Program-made: the position numbers and the translations under genes | Part shown: piece by piece, positions 22,194 through 33,061 of the stretch | How the letters are laid out: each line of letters starts with the position of its first letter | How positions within the stretch are numbered: position 1 is the stretch's first letter | Assembly: GCA_963693085.1 (NCBI GenBank) | Contig: OY856409.1 | Location: 1,536,673,072 to 1,536,737,071, forward strand | Direction of reading: 5' to 3' | DNA from: Alisma plantago-aquatica | Taxonomy: Eukaryota; Streptophyta; Magnoliopsida; Alismatales; Alismataceae | Length of the DNA: 64,000 nt | Notes under the pieces: model-generated | Databases searched by the model: none | Told to the model about the DNA's origin: nothing | What the model saw: the letters and a program-made list of their open reading frames with translations, nothing else

Positions 22194-23942
22194 CCTAATT
22201 TTTATATCATATGGATTCTTAATCTCAAATTTAGATCCAAGATGTCCTTTTTATACAAAAAGGTTAAACTTTATCCACTAAGAACATTGAAACAAGGTTT
22301 TTTTTAATTATTCAAACTAAGAAATTAGGGTTTTCATGCATTCATTACATGAAACTCAACAACTATATGCACTTTTGGAACATAGGGTGGATTTAGATTA
22401 TGATACTAATTTTATTGAATTTCTCATATTTTCTAATCAAAATACACTACTCATTTTCTATATTTGGATAATCCTTTGATTTTCTAGATTTATAACACAG
22501 TACAAGCTCTGAATAAATTGCCACCCACCACATAGGCAGCTCTCTGGTCCAAGGTGTGCAAGAGCGGGGCTTTAACCGAGCCAATCGGCTCATGCCATGC
22601 TAGTACCTGAGTCCACTCACTTAGAGGAGAAAAGAAATGGAAAAAGGTCAATTTTTTCACTCACCTCACAATAGTCAGTCAATGGTAGAGTAGTAATCCC
22701 CTGTCGAGTCATCTTACTCCTTTCTCTATCCCTGTTCCCAAGCAGGTTCCTTGTAAAAGTCAACACTATAGTTGACTCTTGGCTTCTAGCCTCGCTAGTA
22801 GCAAGTGAGAATACAACCCTCTATGCCACATCCGCATAAGTTTTTTGATAATCACCAATTGCTTAGAGGTATCCCAGATAAGAGGGACAAGATGAAGGTT
22901 TCTCAGTGAGGAAGATGAAATAGAATAGAAGTGGTGTAGGGATTTGATAGGAAATTGGAGGTGAGGAAATATCCTTCGAGTATTGCAAATTCTCACATAG
23001 ATGGTTGTGGTCTTACTGATGGATTCTAACTCTCCTTTTATAGTCATGGTTTCAAGGTTTGGGTGTCATCTATCCTGTAGTTTACAGAAAGCATTAATTG
23101 CTTTCCAAAGCAAACCAATGCATGGGTTACCAAGTTCAGTATCATCTCCTTAACCCACAAGGAGGATTTCTAGGAACTAAAATGTATCTATGAGAGAGAG
23201 GCATGAAGGGATTCTTAGGCTTACTATACTAGTTTGCAAAACCAACTGTAGGTAGGAGATGATACATTGACCTTCAGATCCACAAATAATCGTGTTATTA
23301 TATTAACTGTCTGAGTCTTAGTTTCCTATTCACATTGAATAGTGACATTTGAATATATTTCCATAATCCCTTTCACATTTGGAAAACTAGTTAAATTCAT
23401 ATCTCTCTCTTCTTTTTCTAGTTAATCTAAAATTTGAAAGGAAAGTTTTAATACTTAATTCTTAGTATGGGAAAGATTTGGTGGAAAATACACAAGTTAA
23501 ACACTTTTTTCTTGTCCCATAAGAAATGGCTTTATTTGATTTATTTAAAGCATCAAATAAATCCTTTTCTCTCCCAAACATGTCAAGATTTCTTATTTTG
23601 ATATTTTTCTTCATTAAGTATTATATTGAACAGAATCCAGTTAATTAGTTTCCTTCATTCTATTCTTTTCTAGAACACTCCACACAACACCATATTTAAA
23701 GTATCAAATGTACATTACTTCTAGTAATTCTTTCACTATTGGATTTTACTCTCTTTCTTTATCCAATATCTATTAATGGATTATTGAACACATTAAAAAA
23801 AGTGAGATCCATTGAAAAGGAGAAATTGCATTTTAAATGCATACTTTAAAACAAGGCATATCAAGTTTTATAATATCTCCTTAAAAATTAAATATATGCA
23901 TTCAAATATGTATAAAATCATGAGAAAAACTAGGTTATAACA
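22194..23942 (-). repeat. Probable 3' LTR of element B (outer edge not found)
   Basis: The right edge is clear: on the minus strand the purine-rich 'aggagggaaagga' of element B is followed by TGTTATAACCTAG, so an LTR starts at 23,942 and runs leftward. No recognisable genes occur in this stretch. I could not identify the LTR's other edge, and part of the region near 22,194-22,500 may be older flanking DNA in which G1 inserted. A degenerate 'tatgatacta' at about 22,396 resembles a worn tRNA-Met primer site and hints at yet another relic. Confidence 0.45.
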
Positions 23943-23962
23943 TCCTTTCCCTCCTACAAGAA
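23943..23962 (-). other. Element B polypurine tract
   Basis: The minus strand reads 'taggagggaaaggatg', a purine-rich run directly before the TGTTATAACC LTR edge. It marks the 3' end of the internal region. Confidence 0.6.
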
Positions 23963-25097
23963 TTTTTTCCTCAAAATTGAACAAGTCATACAAAAGGTTT
24001 GGAATGAGACTTTTCCATGTCTGTCTTTAGCTCCCATGTGGCTTCATCCTTACCATGGTGCTTCCAAAAAAACCTTTACCATATCAATGTTTTTATTTCA
24101 TATCTATTTCACCTTGGAATCTAAGATCCTCACAGGCGACTTAGGGTATGACAACCTTCCTTGGAGATCTATAGGTTTGATTTTTAACACATGGGCATGA
24201 TCCTTCATGTAATACATTAGATTGTACACATAAAACACATCATGCATCGTACTATACTGTAGCAATAAATCTAGATGATAGGTGGCTTCTCCAATCTGTT
24301 GTAGAACCTCAAACAAACTTACATATCTAGGACTTAGTTTTCCTCTATTCTTAGCTATAACTCAGAGGGTTTAGATTTTCAAAAATACATGATCACCTAC
24401 AGTGAAGTGCAAATCTATCCGCTTTGCATCAACATACAACTTTTGTCAATCTGGGATCTCTTTATCCTCTACTTGATCAAAGCGACCTTATCAATATATA
24501 ATTATAGTTCTTATGTCCTAAGCAAACTTTTCTCACCGACATCATCCTATTGTAGAAGTGACTGACATGACCTCCCATAAAGAGATTCATATGGAGGCAT
24601 CCCAATATTGGCTTGGTAATTGTTATTATAGGCAAACTTAGCTAAGTGTAGGTACCAATCCCATGATCAACTGTGATCTTGCACACATGTTCTCAACAGT
24701 CTTTTAAGGTCTGGATCATTCTTTTCTACTATCCATCAATTTATGGGTGATAAGTGGTGTTGAACTTCATCATTGTAATGAATTCCTCTTGAACTTGTTT
24801 CCACAACTTTGAGGTGAACTTAGGGTATAATAAGAAATAATTAAACTTAAAACACCATGCAAACAAACTCTCTCTCTAATGTAAAGATCAACTATGTCTG
24901 AAACCTTGCAAGTGGTCTTTAGGGAAAGGAAATGTGTTGACTTGGTTAGGCGGTCCACCACAACCCATATTGAATCATGGCCTTTTCTTGTCTTGGGAAG
25001 ACCCACAAGAAAATCCATAGTGATCTGGTCCCATTTTCACTCAGGAATCTGAATTGATTGCAATAACCCACTGGGTCATTGGTAATAAGTCTTCACC
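23963..25097 (-). pseudogene. B integrase core, C-terminus and chromodomain
   Basis: At 24,770-25,018 the integrase core reads MDFLVGLPKTRKGHDSIW and VVVDRLTKSTHFLSLKTT, with the first catalytic Asp present. The second Asp block is disrupted (IISYYTLSSP). The C-terminal stretch at 24,104-24,316 has FEVLQQIGEATYHLDL, VFYVYNLMYY and SPVRILDSKVK. After a frame change, a worn chromodomain (SHMGAKDRHGKVS-like) ends near 23,975. The piece stops at 25,097, where the Cassandra insertion begins with its target duplication. Confidence 0.8.
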
Positions 25098-25102
25098 ATC
25101 TG

Positions 25103-25390
25103 TGTAACACTCGGGCCCATTGCCCAAGGCTGTAGTAGAGTTTCAGGAATGATGACTGGCCCCACAGACCACCACTAGACTTAACAAGATACTTTGTCCA
25201 CATCACGCACAAGCCATGATCAACTTCCCGACTGGTCACCCATCCTAGTACTACTCCAAGCCAAGCATGCTTAACTATGGAGTTCTTAGTAATTGGCTTC
25301 ATGAAAAAGGGGGAACCTTGGTGATATGGGTAGTCTAATCATTCCTTTTAATATCATGTTATCCGAGGCCTCAAATCCTGGGATGTTACA
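25103..25390 (-). repeat. Cassandra 3' LTR
   Basis: 288 bp, edges TGTAACACTCGG and ...GGGATGTTACA. It includes the 5S-like region in reverse orientation. By eye it differs from the other LTR at roughly two dozen sites. Confidence 0.9.
25234..25276 (-). promoter_or_regulatory. 5S rRNA-like Pol III internal promoter, 3' LTR copy
   Basis: On the minus strand, box A-like AGTTAAGCATGCTTGG (25,261-25,276) is followed by 'agtagtactaggatgggtga', containing the box C-like GGATGGGTGACC (25,234-25,245). Spacing and order match plant 5S rRNA genes. Known Cassandra LTRs can be transcribed by Pol III from this region; activity here is not shown. Confidence 0.85.
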
Positions 25391-25626
25391 ATCTCCCCCA
25401 CTTGGACTCTTGATGTTCTCGTCAAGGCTCAACTATATGGCCTCATAATATTTCCTCATTTTAGTGCAGCCCCAACACGACCCATGGACATATAGCTCTC
25501 GATCACGGAATACCAGTGCAAGGGTAGCTACATCACCATGGATAGCCCTTTCCTACATGTCTGGACCGCACGACTTAAGACTGGCATGCCACATGCCCAT
25601 GTGGGCCCACCTACTGGAGGGGAATT

Positions 25627-25639
25627 GGCTCTGATACCA
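25627..25639 (-). other. Cassandra primer binding site
   Basis: GGCTCTGATACCA on the plus strand, the complement of TGGTATCAGAGCC (initiator tRNA-Met), two bases from the LTR edge. Confidence 0.9.
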
Positions 25640-25641
25640 TT

Positions 25642-25931
25642 TGTAACACCCGAGCCCATTGCTCAAGTCTCTAGTAGAGTTTTAGGAATGATGACTGGCC
25701 CCACAGACCACCACTAGCCTTAACAAGGTGCTTTGTCCACACTCACGCGCAAGCCAGGATGAACTTCCCGATTGGTCACCCATCCTAGAACTACTCCAAG
25801 TCAGACATGCTTGACTATGGAGTTCTTAGTGATGGGCTTCCTAAAAAGGAGGTGCACCTTGGTGATATGGGTAGTCTAATCATTCCTTTTAAGATCATGT
25901 TATCCGAGGCCTCAAATCCTGGGATGTTATA
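25642..25931 (-). repeat. Cassandra 5' LTR
   Basis: 290 bp, edges TGTAACACCCGAG and ...GGGATGTTATA (terminal CA worn to TA). Homologous over its whole length to the other LTR. Confidence 0.9.
25774..25816 (-). promoter_or_regulatory. 5S rRNA-like Pol III internal promoter, 5' LTR copy
   Basis: The minus strand holds an AGTCAAGCATGTCTGA box A version (more diverged than in the other LTR), followed by a GGATGGGTGACC box C at 25,774-25,785. Box C is unchanged in both LTRs although the surroundings differ. Confidence 0.8.
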
Positions 25932-25936
25932 ATCTA

Positions 25937-26753
25937 GCACGTAAGACAACTAGCCACATACAAGGCTATGCATTTCTTCATTCCTAATACCAAAAGTACA
26001 TTTTTAGGTCCTTGAACATGTTAGTGGTGCCAGGGTGTATAGTGTACCTTGATCCATGAGCCTCTTGTAGGAAGTGACCCTTGAAAGGTGAATCCCCAGG
26101 AACCCAAATATGACTTTTATATCAAATTACACCATCCACAACCACTAAAAGGTGTGTGTGTGTGTGAGGCTTCATCATGAAACCCTTCATCTTTTTTAAG
26201 TCCAGGCTGGCTAACTGAGCTGTTACAAGCTCAGTCAACAAGTCAGGCTTGATTAGGATATTAGCCACATGAATCCTATCTACCATAGGTTGTGGAATCC
26301 ATTGAGCCAAACCTTCAAGTATCTTCCACTGGTTAACCAAACCAACTGCATAGATGAGATGTTTCCTACTAAGGACATCGACTACCACATTGACCTACCA
26401 GGGTGGTAGGCCATAGTCAAATCAAAATCCTTCATGTATTTCATCCAACACACTTATCTACGATTCCAATCTAGAGTATGCTTGCAAATTCAGATCTTTC
26501 TTATTCAACATGTACTTCATGCTCTTATGGTCAGTGAAGATGTCAAAGGTATCTCCATACATATAATGTCACCAAATCTTTAAGGAATCGACAACTATTG
26601 CAAGTTTTAAATTATGGGTTGGGTAATTCAACTCATTGGGCTTGAGTTATCCTGAAGAAAAGTTGACCACATGATTGTTTTCTCTAAAACACATCCTAAG
26701 CCCATCTTTGATGTGTTGATGAAGATGAAGAAACTATCATTACCGGAGGGTAT
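25937..26753 (-). pseudogene. B RNase H and integrase zinc finger
   Basis: From the right, NDSFFIF...SKMGLGCVLE (near 26,745-26,680) is the start of RNase H. It is followed by YPTHNLKLAIVVDSLKIWWH and ILTDHKSMKYMLNKKDLN-like blocks, then VVDVLSRKHL (26,360). Toward 25,940, MKKCIALYVASCLTC is the integrase HHCC finger. A (gt)n run at 26,150-26,166 lies within the frame and several shifts are present. The right end is the RT-RNase H break made by insert C. Confidence 0.8.
26749..26753. repeat. Target duplication of insert C (GGTAT; partner TGTAT)
   Basis: GGTAT before the TGTTACAACC edge and TGTAT (43,574-43,578) after the CGTTACA edge match at four of five bases. The coding frame of B is collinear across the two sites once the insert and one copy are taken out. 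That supports a true insertion with one later substitution. Confidence 0.7.
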
Positions 26754-28842
26754 TGTTACAACCTCAAATTTTTGGGTTCATTCGGCTGGAAATGCAATTT
26801 CCCCAATAAATGTATGATTATGAATTTTCTATGAATTATGTGCCTTGAACGAATTCCTTTGATAAATAGCCTTGTGTGTTTGATTTTGTGGGCCTTGTTG
26901 ACTATTGGGCCAAATAACAAGAAAAATGAAATAAAAAGGAAAAAGGAATCACTTATTAAAGGAATAACTAAGATAATGAGAAAAGAAAGATGTGGAAGCA
27001 TCTAGAAGGATAAGAATTATCCTTCAAGGAGGGATTTCATATCTTTAGGATTTCTTGGGTTCCAAGGAGTCCAAGTTGCAAAGATAATAGGAGAAGAAAG
27101 AGATAAAATCAAATAAAGCATTATTAAGAAGGAAAATTGAGATAATGATAAAAATATAAGAAATATGTGGAAATATGGATAATGGAATCATTATGAATGA
27201 GATTTTAACTCCACATGGTTTCTAATGGTAAAAGGAATCAAAATAAATAAAATAAAAGATTAAGAGAGAGAAAATATGCAAAAAATATGCCTTATTAAAA
27301 GATAACTGGCACATGAAGATAATGCCCTTTTCCTTTGGAATTTGGGACTTGAATTCGGTGTACGAGTAGATAAAGTCAAGATAAAGGTTTCCCTAAATTT
27401 GTTTGAAAAAGGATGAACGGATTGAGAGTTATGGATTTTGTAAAAATCCTTAAAGTGAGAGAGATAAGTTTTATTCACCAAAAGGTCCCTGTGAAACAAA
27501 ATAGGAAGATGAGATACTTCATGCCCGTAATAATTACTCAAGTTATTTTTGGATAATAGATAGTGAAAATGTAAGAATATGGAAGGAATTTGGGAATATT
27601 CTAAGCTATATTTTTTCCCATGTGATTAATTATACAATTATCTAGAATTTGTCAAAGAGGAAAAATGGGACCAGCTAATGGATGAGTTTTAATCTAATAT
27701 TATGCTTAAACGAGTACAAGACCAAATAAAAGGTTTCCCCAAGTTTTGATGGGAAAAGGAGTTACCATGAAAGGAAAGTAATTACTTCTTAATTTGGGAG
27801 TTTTGTCTAAAAATAAAGGAAATTAAGATTCATGAACCCCATGCATTAGGGTCCTTGACAGAGATATTCCGATCTCCCTCTCTCATGCCATGACATCTAT
27901 ATAATGTTCTAAATAGTCACGGCCAGTAGAGGAGATGAGATCACAGACCATGCAGACAACTGTTCAATCCCAAGAGCACCCATGCTCTCTATTCTCCTCC
28001 TGAACTTGGCGGGTGAGGCAGCGTTCCTAGAAGTCAACTTCAAAACGTCTGAGATGATCTTACACTGCCTAGAGAAATGAGGTTTCCTTCCCACTCTTCC
28101 TTCATCTGATGCAGCCTCCGCCAAGTAGGTTATCCCTCTACAAACTCAGCCTGTCCTCGTCTCTGGTCCCTGCCGTTCATACTATCTCGGCCCCGACCTA
28201 CAACCTTGTGGCGTACAACAAGGGGCGGCAGAGGGGTAGGAACCCTAGGGCAGTCCTGCCATGCCCTAGAAAAGCTGTCTGAACGTGGTGGAAGCTCACA
28301 GTGGCGACAGCATCACACCATCAGGAGGAGGAAGACGACCAAGGTCACGTTGGACCAAAATGCCCCTCTCACGTGTCAAGGAGAAACCAACAATGTGGGT
28401 GAAATTTGGACATTTTGTTATAACTTAAGTCAACCCACGAGGTATGTACATGAAGAGTAAGTTGCCTACGTGGCAGTACTCTATTGGTCCAATTATATTT
28501 ATATGCAAAAATCATAACTAATTCTAGGAAACTCATATTGAGACAATTCTTATATGAAAATTGATCCTCAGAGTGAGAGGACCACAAATAAATTATATTT
28601 GAAACTTGATTATGCTTGAAATTTTAAAAAGTAGCTAAAGTTGTTACATTTAATGAATTTATTAATGGAAAACCCCAAGTCTTGATGGTTATGGGATTTA
28701 ATGATATTCTTTGAATGTTTTGAGGAAATATTAAGATGTTATTAATAAAAGGAAGAGTTAGATCCAAAAGGATGATCTTTATGCATAAACGTCTTGATTT
28801 AGGGTTCCATGTACATGAATATGCATTAATGGACTTAGAAAC
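26754..28842 (+). repeat. First segment of LTR C
   Basis: AT-rich for 1.1 kb, then more GC-rich around 27,900-28,400. A minus-strand ORF of 71 codons (27,909-28,124) and a plus ORF of 84 codons (28,206-28,460) show no recognisable similarity. I see no gene in this stretch. Confidence 0.55.
27897..27906 (+). promoter_or_regulatory. TATA-like box in LTR C
   Basis: CTATATAATG, located where base composition changes from AT-rich to mixed, about 1.14 kb into the LTR. A plausible core promoter by position only. Confidence 0.4.
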
Positions 28843-29190
28843 CACTACAACAAACATACTCATTAGTGGCCTTTTAGAAATGCCACTAAACAAAGCCAGT
28901 AAATAGGTTTAGCGACATTTGTTGACATTTAAAACAATGCCTCTAGCACCAATGCCACTAGGAAGATAGGGGCTTAAGTTGTAAAAGCCACTAAAGGTTT
29001 GTCTTTAGTGGCTTCGAATAAATGCCACATAAAGGCCACTAAACCATCATTTGGCATTTATATAAAAGCCACTATCCATCATTTGGCTTTTATACAAATG
29101 TCACTATTTTGTATAATGTTGTTGTATAAAACAATTTTGATTGAATGTAGTGGCTTATGAAAAAAGCCACTAATGACATACTAGTTCTGC
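28843..29190. repeat. CACTA terminal and subterminal repeats
   Basis: From the CACTACAACAAAC end, the words GCCACTAA and its reverse TTAGTGGC recur about ten times in both orientations, for example near 28,865, 28,880, 28,972, 29,004, 29,034, 29,067, 29,150 and 29,167. Such arrays bind the transposition proteins in EnSpm-type elements. Confidence 0.8.
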
Positions 29191-29520
29191 ATTACCAATT
29201 TTTTATGGATTTTAGTCAGTCAATTTGTAGTTCATAATCAAGTTTTCTAATTGAATGCCAATTGAAGTTGAACACATTCCAGAAGTATTGAATTTTTTTA
29301 TTTATAATCAAATGACAATTACATGGGGAGGACATTTTACCTTGCCCCTTGTATTGAATACAACAACATCACATATGACTATATATGGTACATATTGTAG
29401 ACATGAACACTAATTGGATAACAACTCATTTTTCACTTGGAGACCCCCCAAAGGAATACAAACTCATTTTCTTACAAAAACATACAACTCGATTCTAGCA
29501 TTCCAAGTAGTTGTGAGCTT
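29191..29520. other. No gene seen (CACTA interior)
   Basis: AT-rich spacer between the subterminal repeats and the captured ribosomal-protein fragment. No coding or structured repeat was recognised. Confidence 0.4.
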
Positions 29521-29544
29521 CTACAACAGTAGACTAGCTACACT

Positions 29545-30035
29545 GCAATGAAGGTTCATCCTTCTTCTCAGCTGCAGTGATAGCATTTCGGCCATATGGT
29601 CATCAGATTCCTCAGCTTGTTCTTCCTTCTTCTCTTCCACCTTGGTAGCAGAAGTAGCACGTGCAGCTGCATAGCCTGAAGCAGCAACAAGGGCAGCAAC
29701 AACTGCAAACTTGCCAGGATCCTGCAATGAAGTGAGCAAAATGTTGAGCACTTGCATGCAAATGTAAGACAAAAACACTTGCAACACTAGCATGCTGTTA
29801 AGATAGTATCAGGGAAGATAGCACCATTTCCAAATTTATTAATAAGGTCATCTTCAGTAAGGTGAAGGACCTCAGGGCTGAATACAGATCCACTGTCATA
29901 AACTGACAGCACAACCAGTCCATATGAGAAGGGCCTGATGCCGAGCTTGGCAAGAAGGGTAGCCTCAGAAGAACCCACCTTCTCACCTTTCCTAATAAGT
30001 TCGACAATGGTGACAATTTCAACTGTACCATTCAC
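29545..30035 (-). pseudogene. Captured fragment of 60S acidic ribosomal protein P0
   Basis: Exon-like part 1 (30,031 to about 29,850) encodes [36 protein letters not shown] and [17 protein letters not shown], which match the rRNA-binding core of P0. Part 2 (about 29,722-29,580) begins after an intact 'cattgcag' 3' splice site and encodes DPGKFAV...TKVEEKKEEQAEESDD, the acidic stalk tail that binds elongation factors. The middle of P0 (after EKF, up to the DPSKF segment) is missing. The final GFSLFD-type end is replaced by a frame change; a second AEKKDEP-like tail follows in another frame. It has the same orientation as the transposase. Retained splice signals point to capture at DNA level. 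It is not functional as P0. Confidence 0.88.
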
Positions 30036-31565
<1,530 letters not shown>

Positions 31566-31963
31566 ATAAACATTGGTAGCTACTTTGTAATTTTCACATT
31601 CAAAACTGTCATCCTCATCACTTTGATATACACTTTCATCATCCTACTGAATTTGGGATTGGTCTTTCTCAATTGTTGAACTATCAATAGTAATTCCTTC
31701 CATATCCAATCTAACTATGTCACAGTATGCATTTTCATCCTCTGTTGTCATCGATGGCCCATCTCTAGGTTCACCTTGCACATAAGCTTCGAAAGTCTCA
31801 CTACAAGATGGATCTTCCATGTTGAACATATCTCATGGGGGAATCTTTACAACAAAATGTCACCTTTTTGCAGTGACATGTTCTACATAAAATAATTGTC
31901 CAACTTTAGATGCCACTACATACGGTTCTCCAGTTTATTGAAGTCGTCTCAAATTAACAAGAG

Positions 31964-32320
31964 TCAACCCATGTTCATCATATGCTTGATTGTCCTCTTG
32001 GAGTAGATGTCCACCCAATCACACTTAAATAATGTCACCCTAAAGTGTTCATAATAATTGAGAAAAATAACATCCTTCAAAACACCATAGTAGGTAACAT
32101 CTCTAGTAATTGGATTGTGGTCAATGGTTTTAGCATAACAATCAGTCTTAGCTACCAGAAAGACTCCACTATTTTGTGTTGTTAGATGTCGATCTTTTGC
32201 TTTGGTATGGAATTTGTGACCATTGACAATGTAGCCCTTGTACTTAACGACCATTTGATGTGGATCTTGAGAAAGAAACTTGATTTTATCATCCACCATC
32301 TCTGTTCTTAGGAGTGTCTC
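31964..32320 (-). pseudogene. DUF4216 segment of TNP2
   Basis: An open piece of 111 codons with KYKGYIVNGHKFHTKAKDRH, QNSGVFLVA, YYGVLKDVIFLNYYEHFRVT and LFKCDWVDI. These are characteristic of the domain found at the C-terminus of plant CACTA transposases. It is followed by a stop and then a further C-terminal stretch to about 31,570. Confidence 0.85.
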
Positions 32321-33061
32321 AATCTAACACAATAAAAGTTTTTTAGTATTTAATCATGAAGCATAACAAATTTAATTATGACAAATTAACTTACATGTTC
32401 CTTAAACCATCCATTAAATGAGTTACTATGTATTCTCTGTACCTCCTTTAAGGACTTATGAGGATGTTTTAGCCTAATGATATCATAGTGCTTCCTGAAA
32501 ACAAAATATGTGCAATATGTAATTGGAATATGTAATAATATTTTAATAATAGAAGAAAATTGTCACTAACTTACTTAATGTAGGGTTAAACTACTTCACA
32601 ATTGAATAGTACATGCTTATGGGCTTGTTGCAATGTATGTTTGTCCAAGACACATGCTATCATTTTACCAACACCACGACCTACTGTCAAGAAAATCGAC
32701 CAATCATCACTGTCATGTGTTGGCTCATTTTCCAAATTTATTTCGTCAGTATCGTTTCTATTTGGCCGATTTAATTTTGTTTCTACTCCATCCAAGTATC
32801 TTGAATAAAAAGAAAGACACTCTTCAGCTATATATCCTTCTGCTATTGATCCTTCTGGATATCTTTTATTATGAACATATCCTATTAGGGTCTGCAGATA
32901 CCTGATAACAAAGTTGGCAAAAATATTATGACAAATTAAATTCCAATAGGTGAAGTCATCACGACGTATGAACAGTTACCTTTCAATTTGATACATCCAA
33001 CGATACTGAACAGGGTCGGCTATTTAAGCTTCAAAAATGAGATGGACTGATAGATGCAACA

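Larger units (their letters stand above)
25103..25931 (-). mobile_element. Cassandra-type TRIM with 5S rRNA-like LTRs
   Basis: An 829-bp element with two near-identical LTRs (25,103-25,390 and 25,642-25,931) around a 251-bp noncoding interior. The PBS GGCTCTGATACCA lies next to the right LTR and the polypurine 'aagtgggggaga' (minus strand) next to the left. Both LTRs carry the 5S rRNA internal promoter boxes, the hallmark of Cassandra. The flanking ATCTG (25,098-25,102) and ATCTA (25,932-25,936) are a worn 5-bp target duplication. The element sits inside the integrase gene of B, between the HHCC finger and the catalytic core. With no genes of its own it relies on proteins from other LTR elements. 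Confidence 0.92.

Noticed and set aside
22396..22412. Possible primer binding site (tatgatacta) of another retrotransposon
   Set aside because: Too diverged from TGGTATCAGAGC and without a definable LTR edge next to it; noted only as a hint.
25190..25310. A genuine 5S rRNA gene
   Set aside because: Only the internal promoter half is well matched; it is embedded in an LTR that recurs 540 bp away with PBS and PPT between, which defines a Cassandra element.
27909..28460. Possible short genes in the GC-richer part of LTR C
   Set aside because: Neither strand gives a recognisable domain; the region has LTR edges on both sides and a TATA-like box just before it, so a transcribed LTR leader is simpler.
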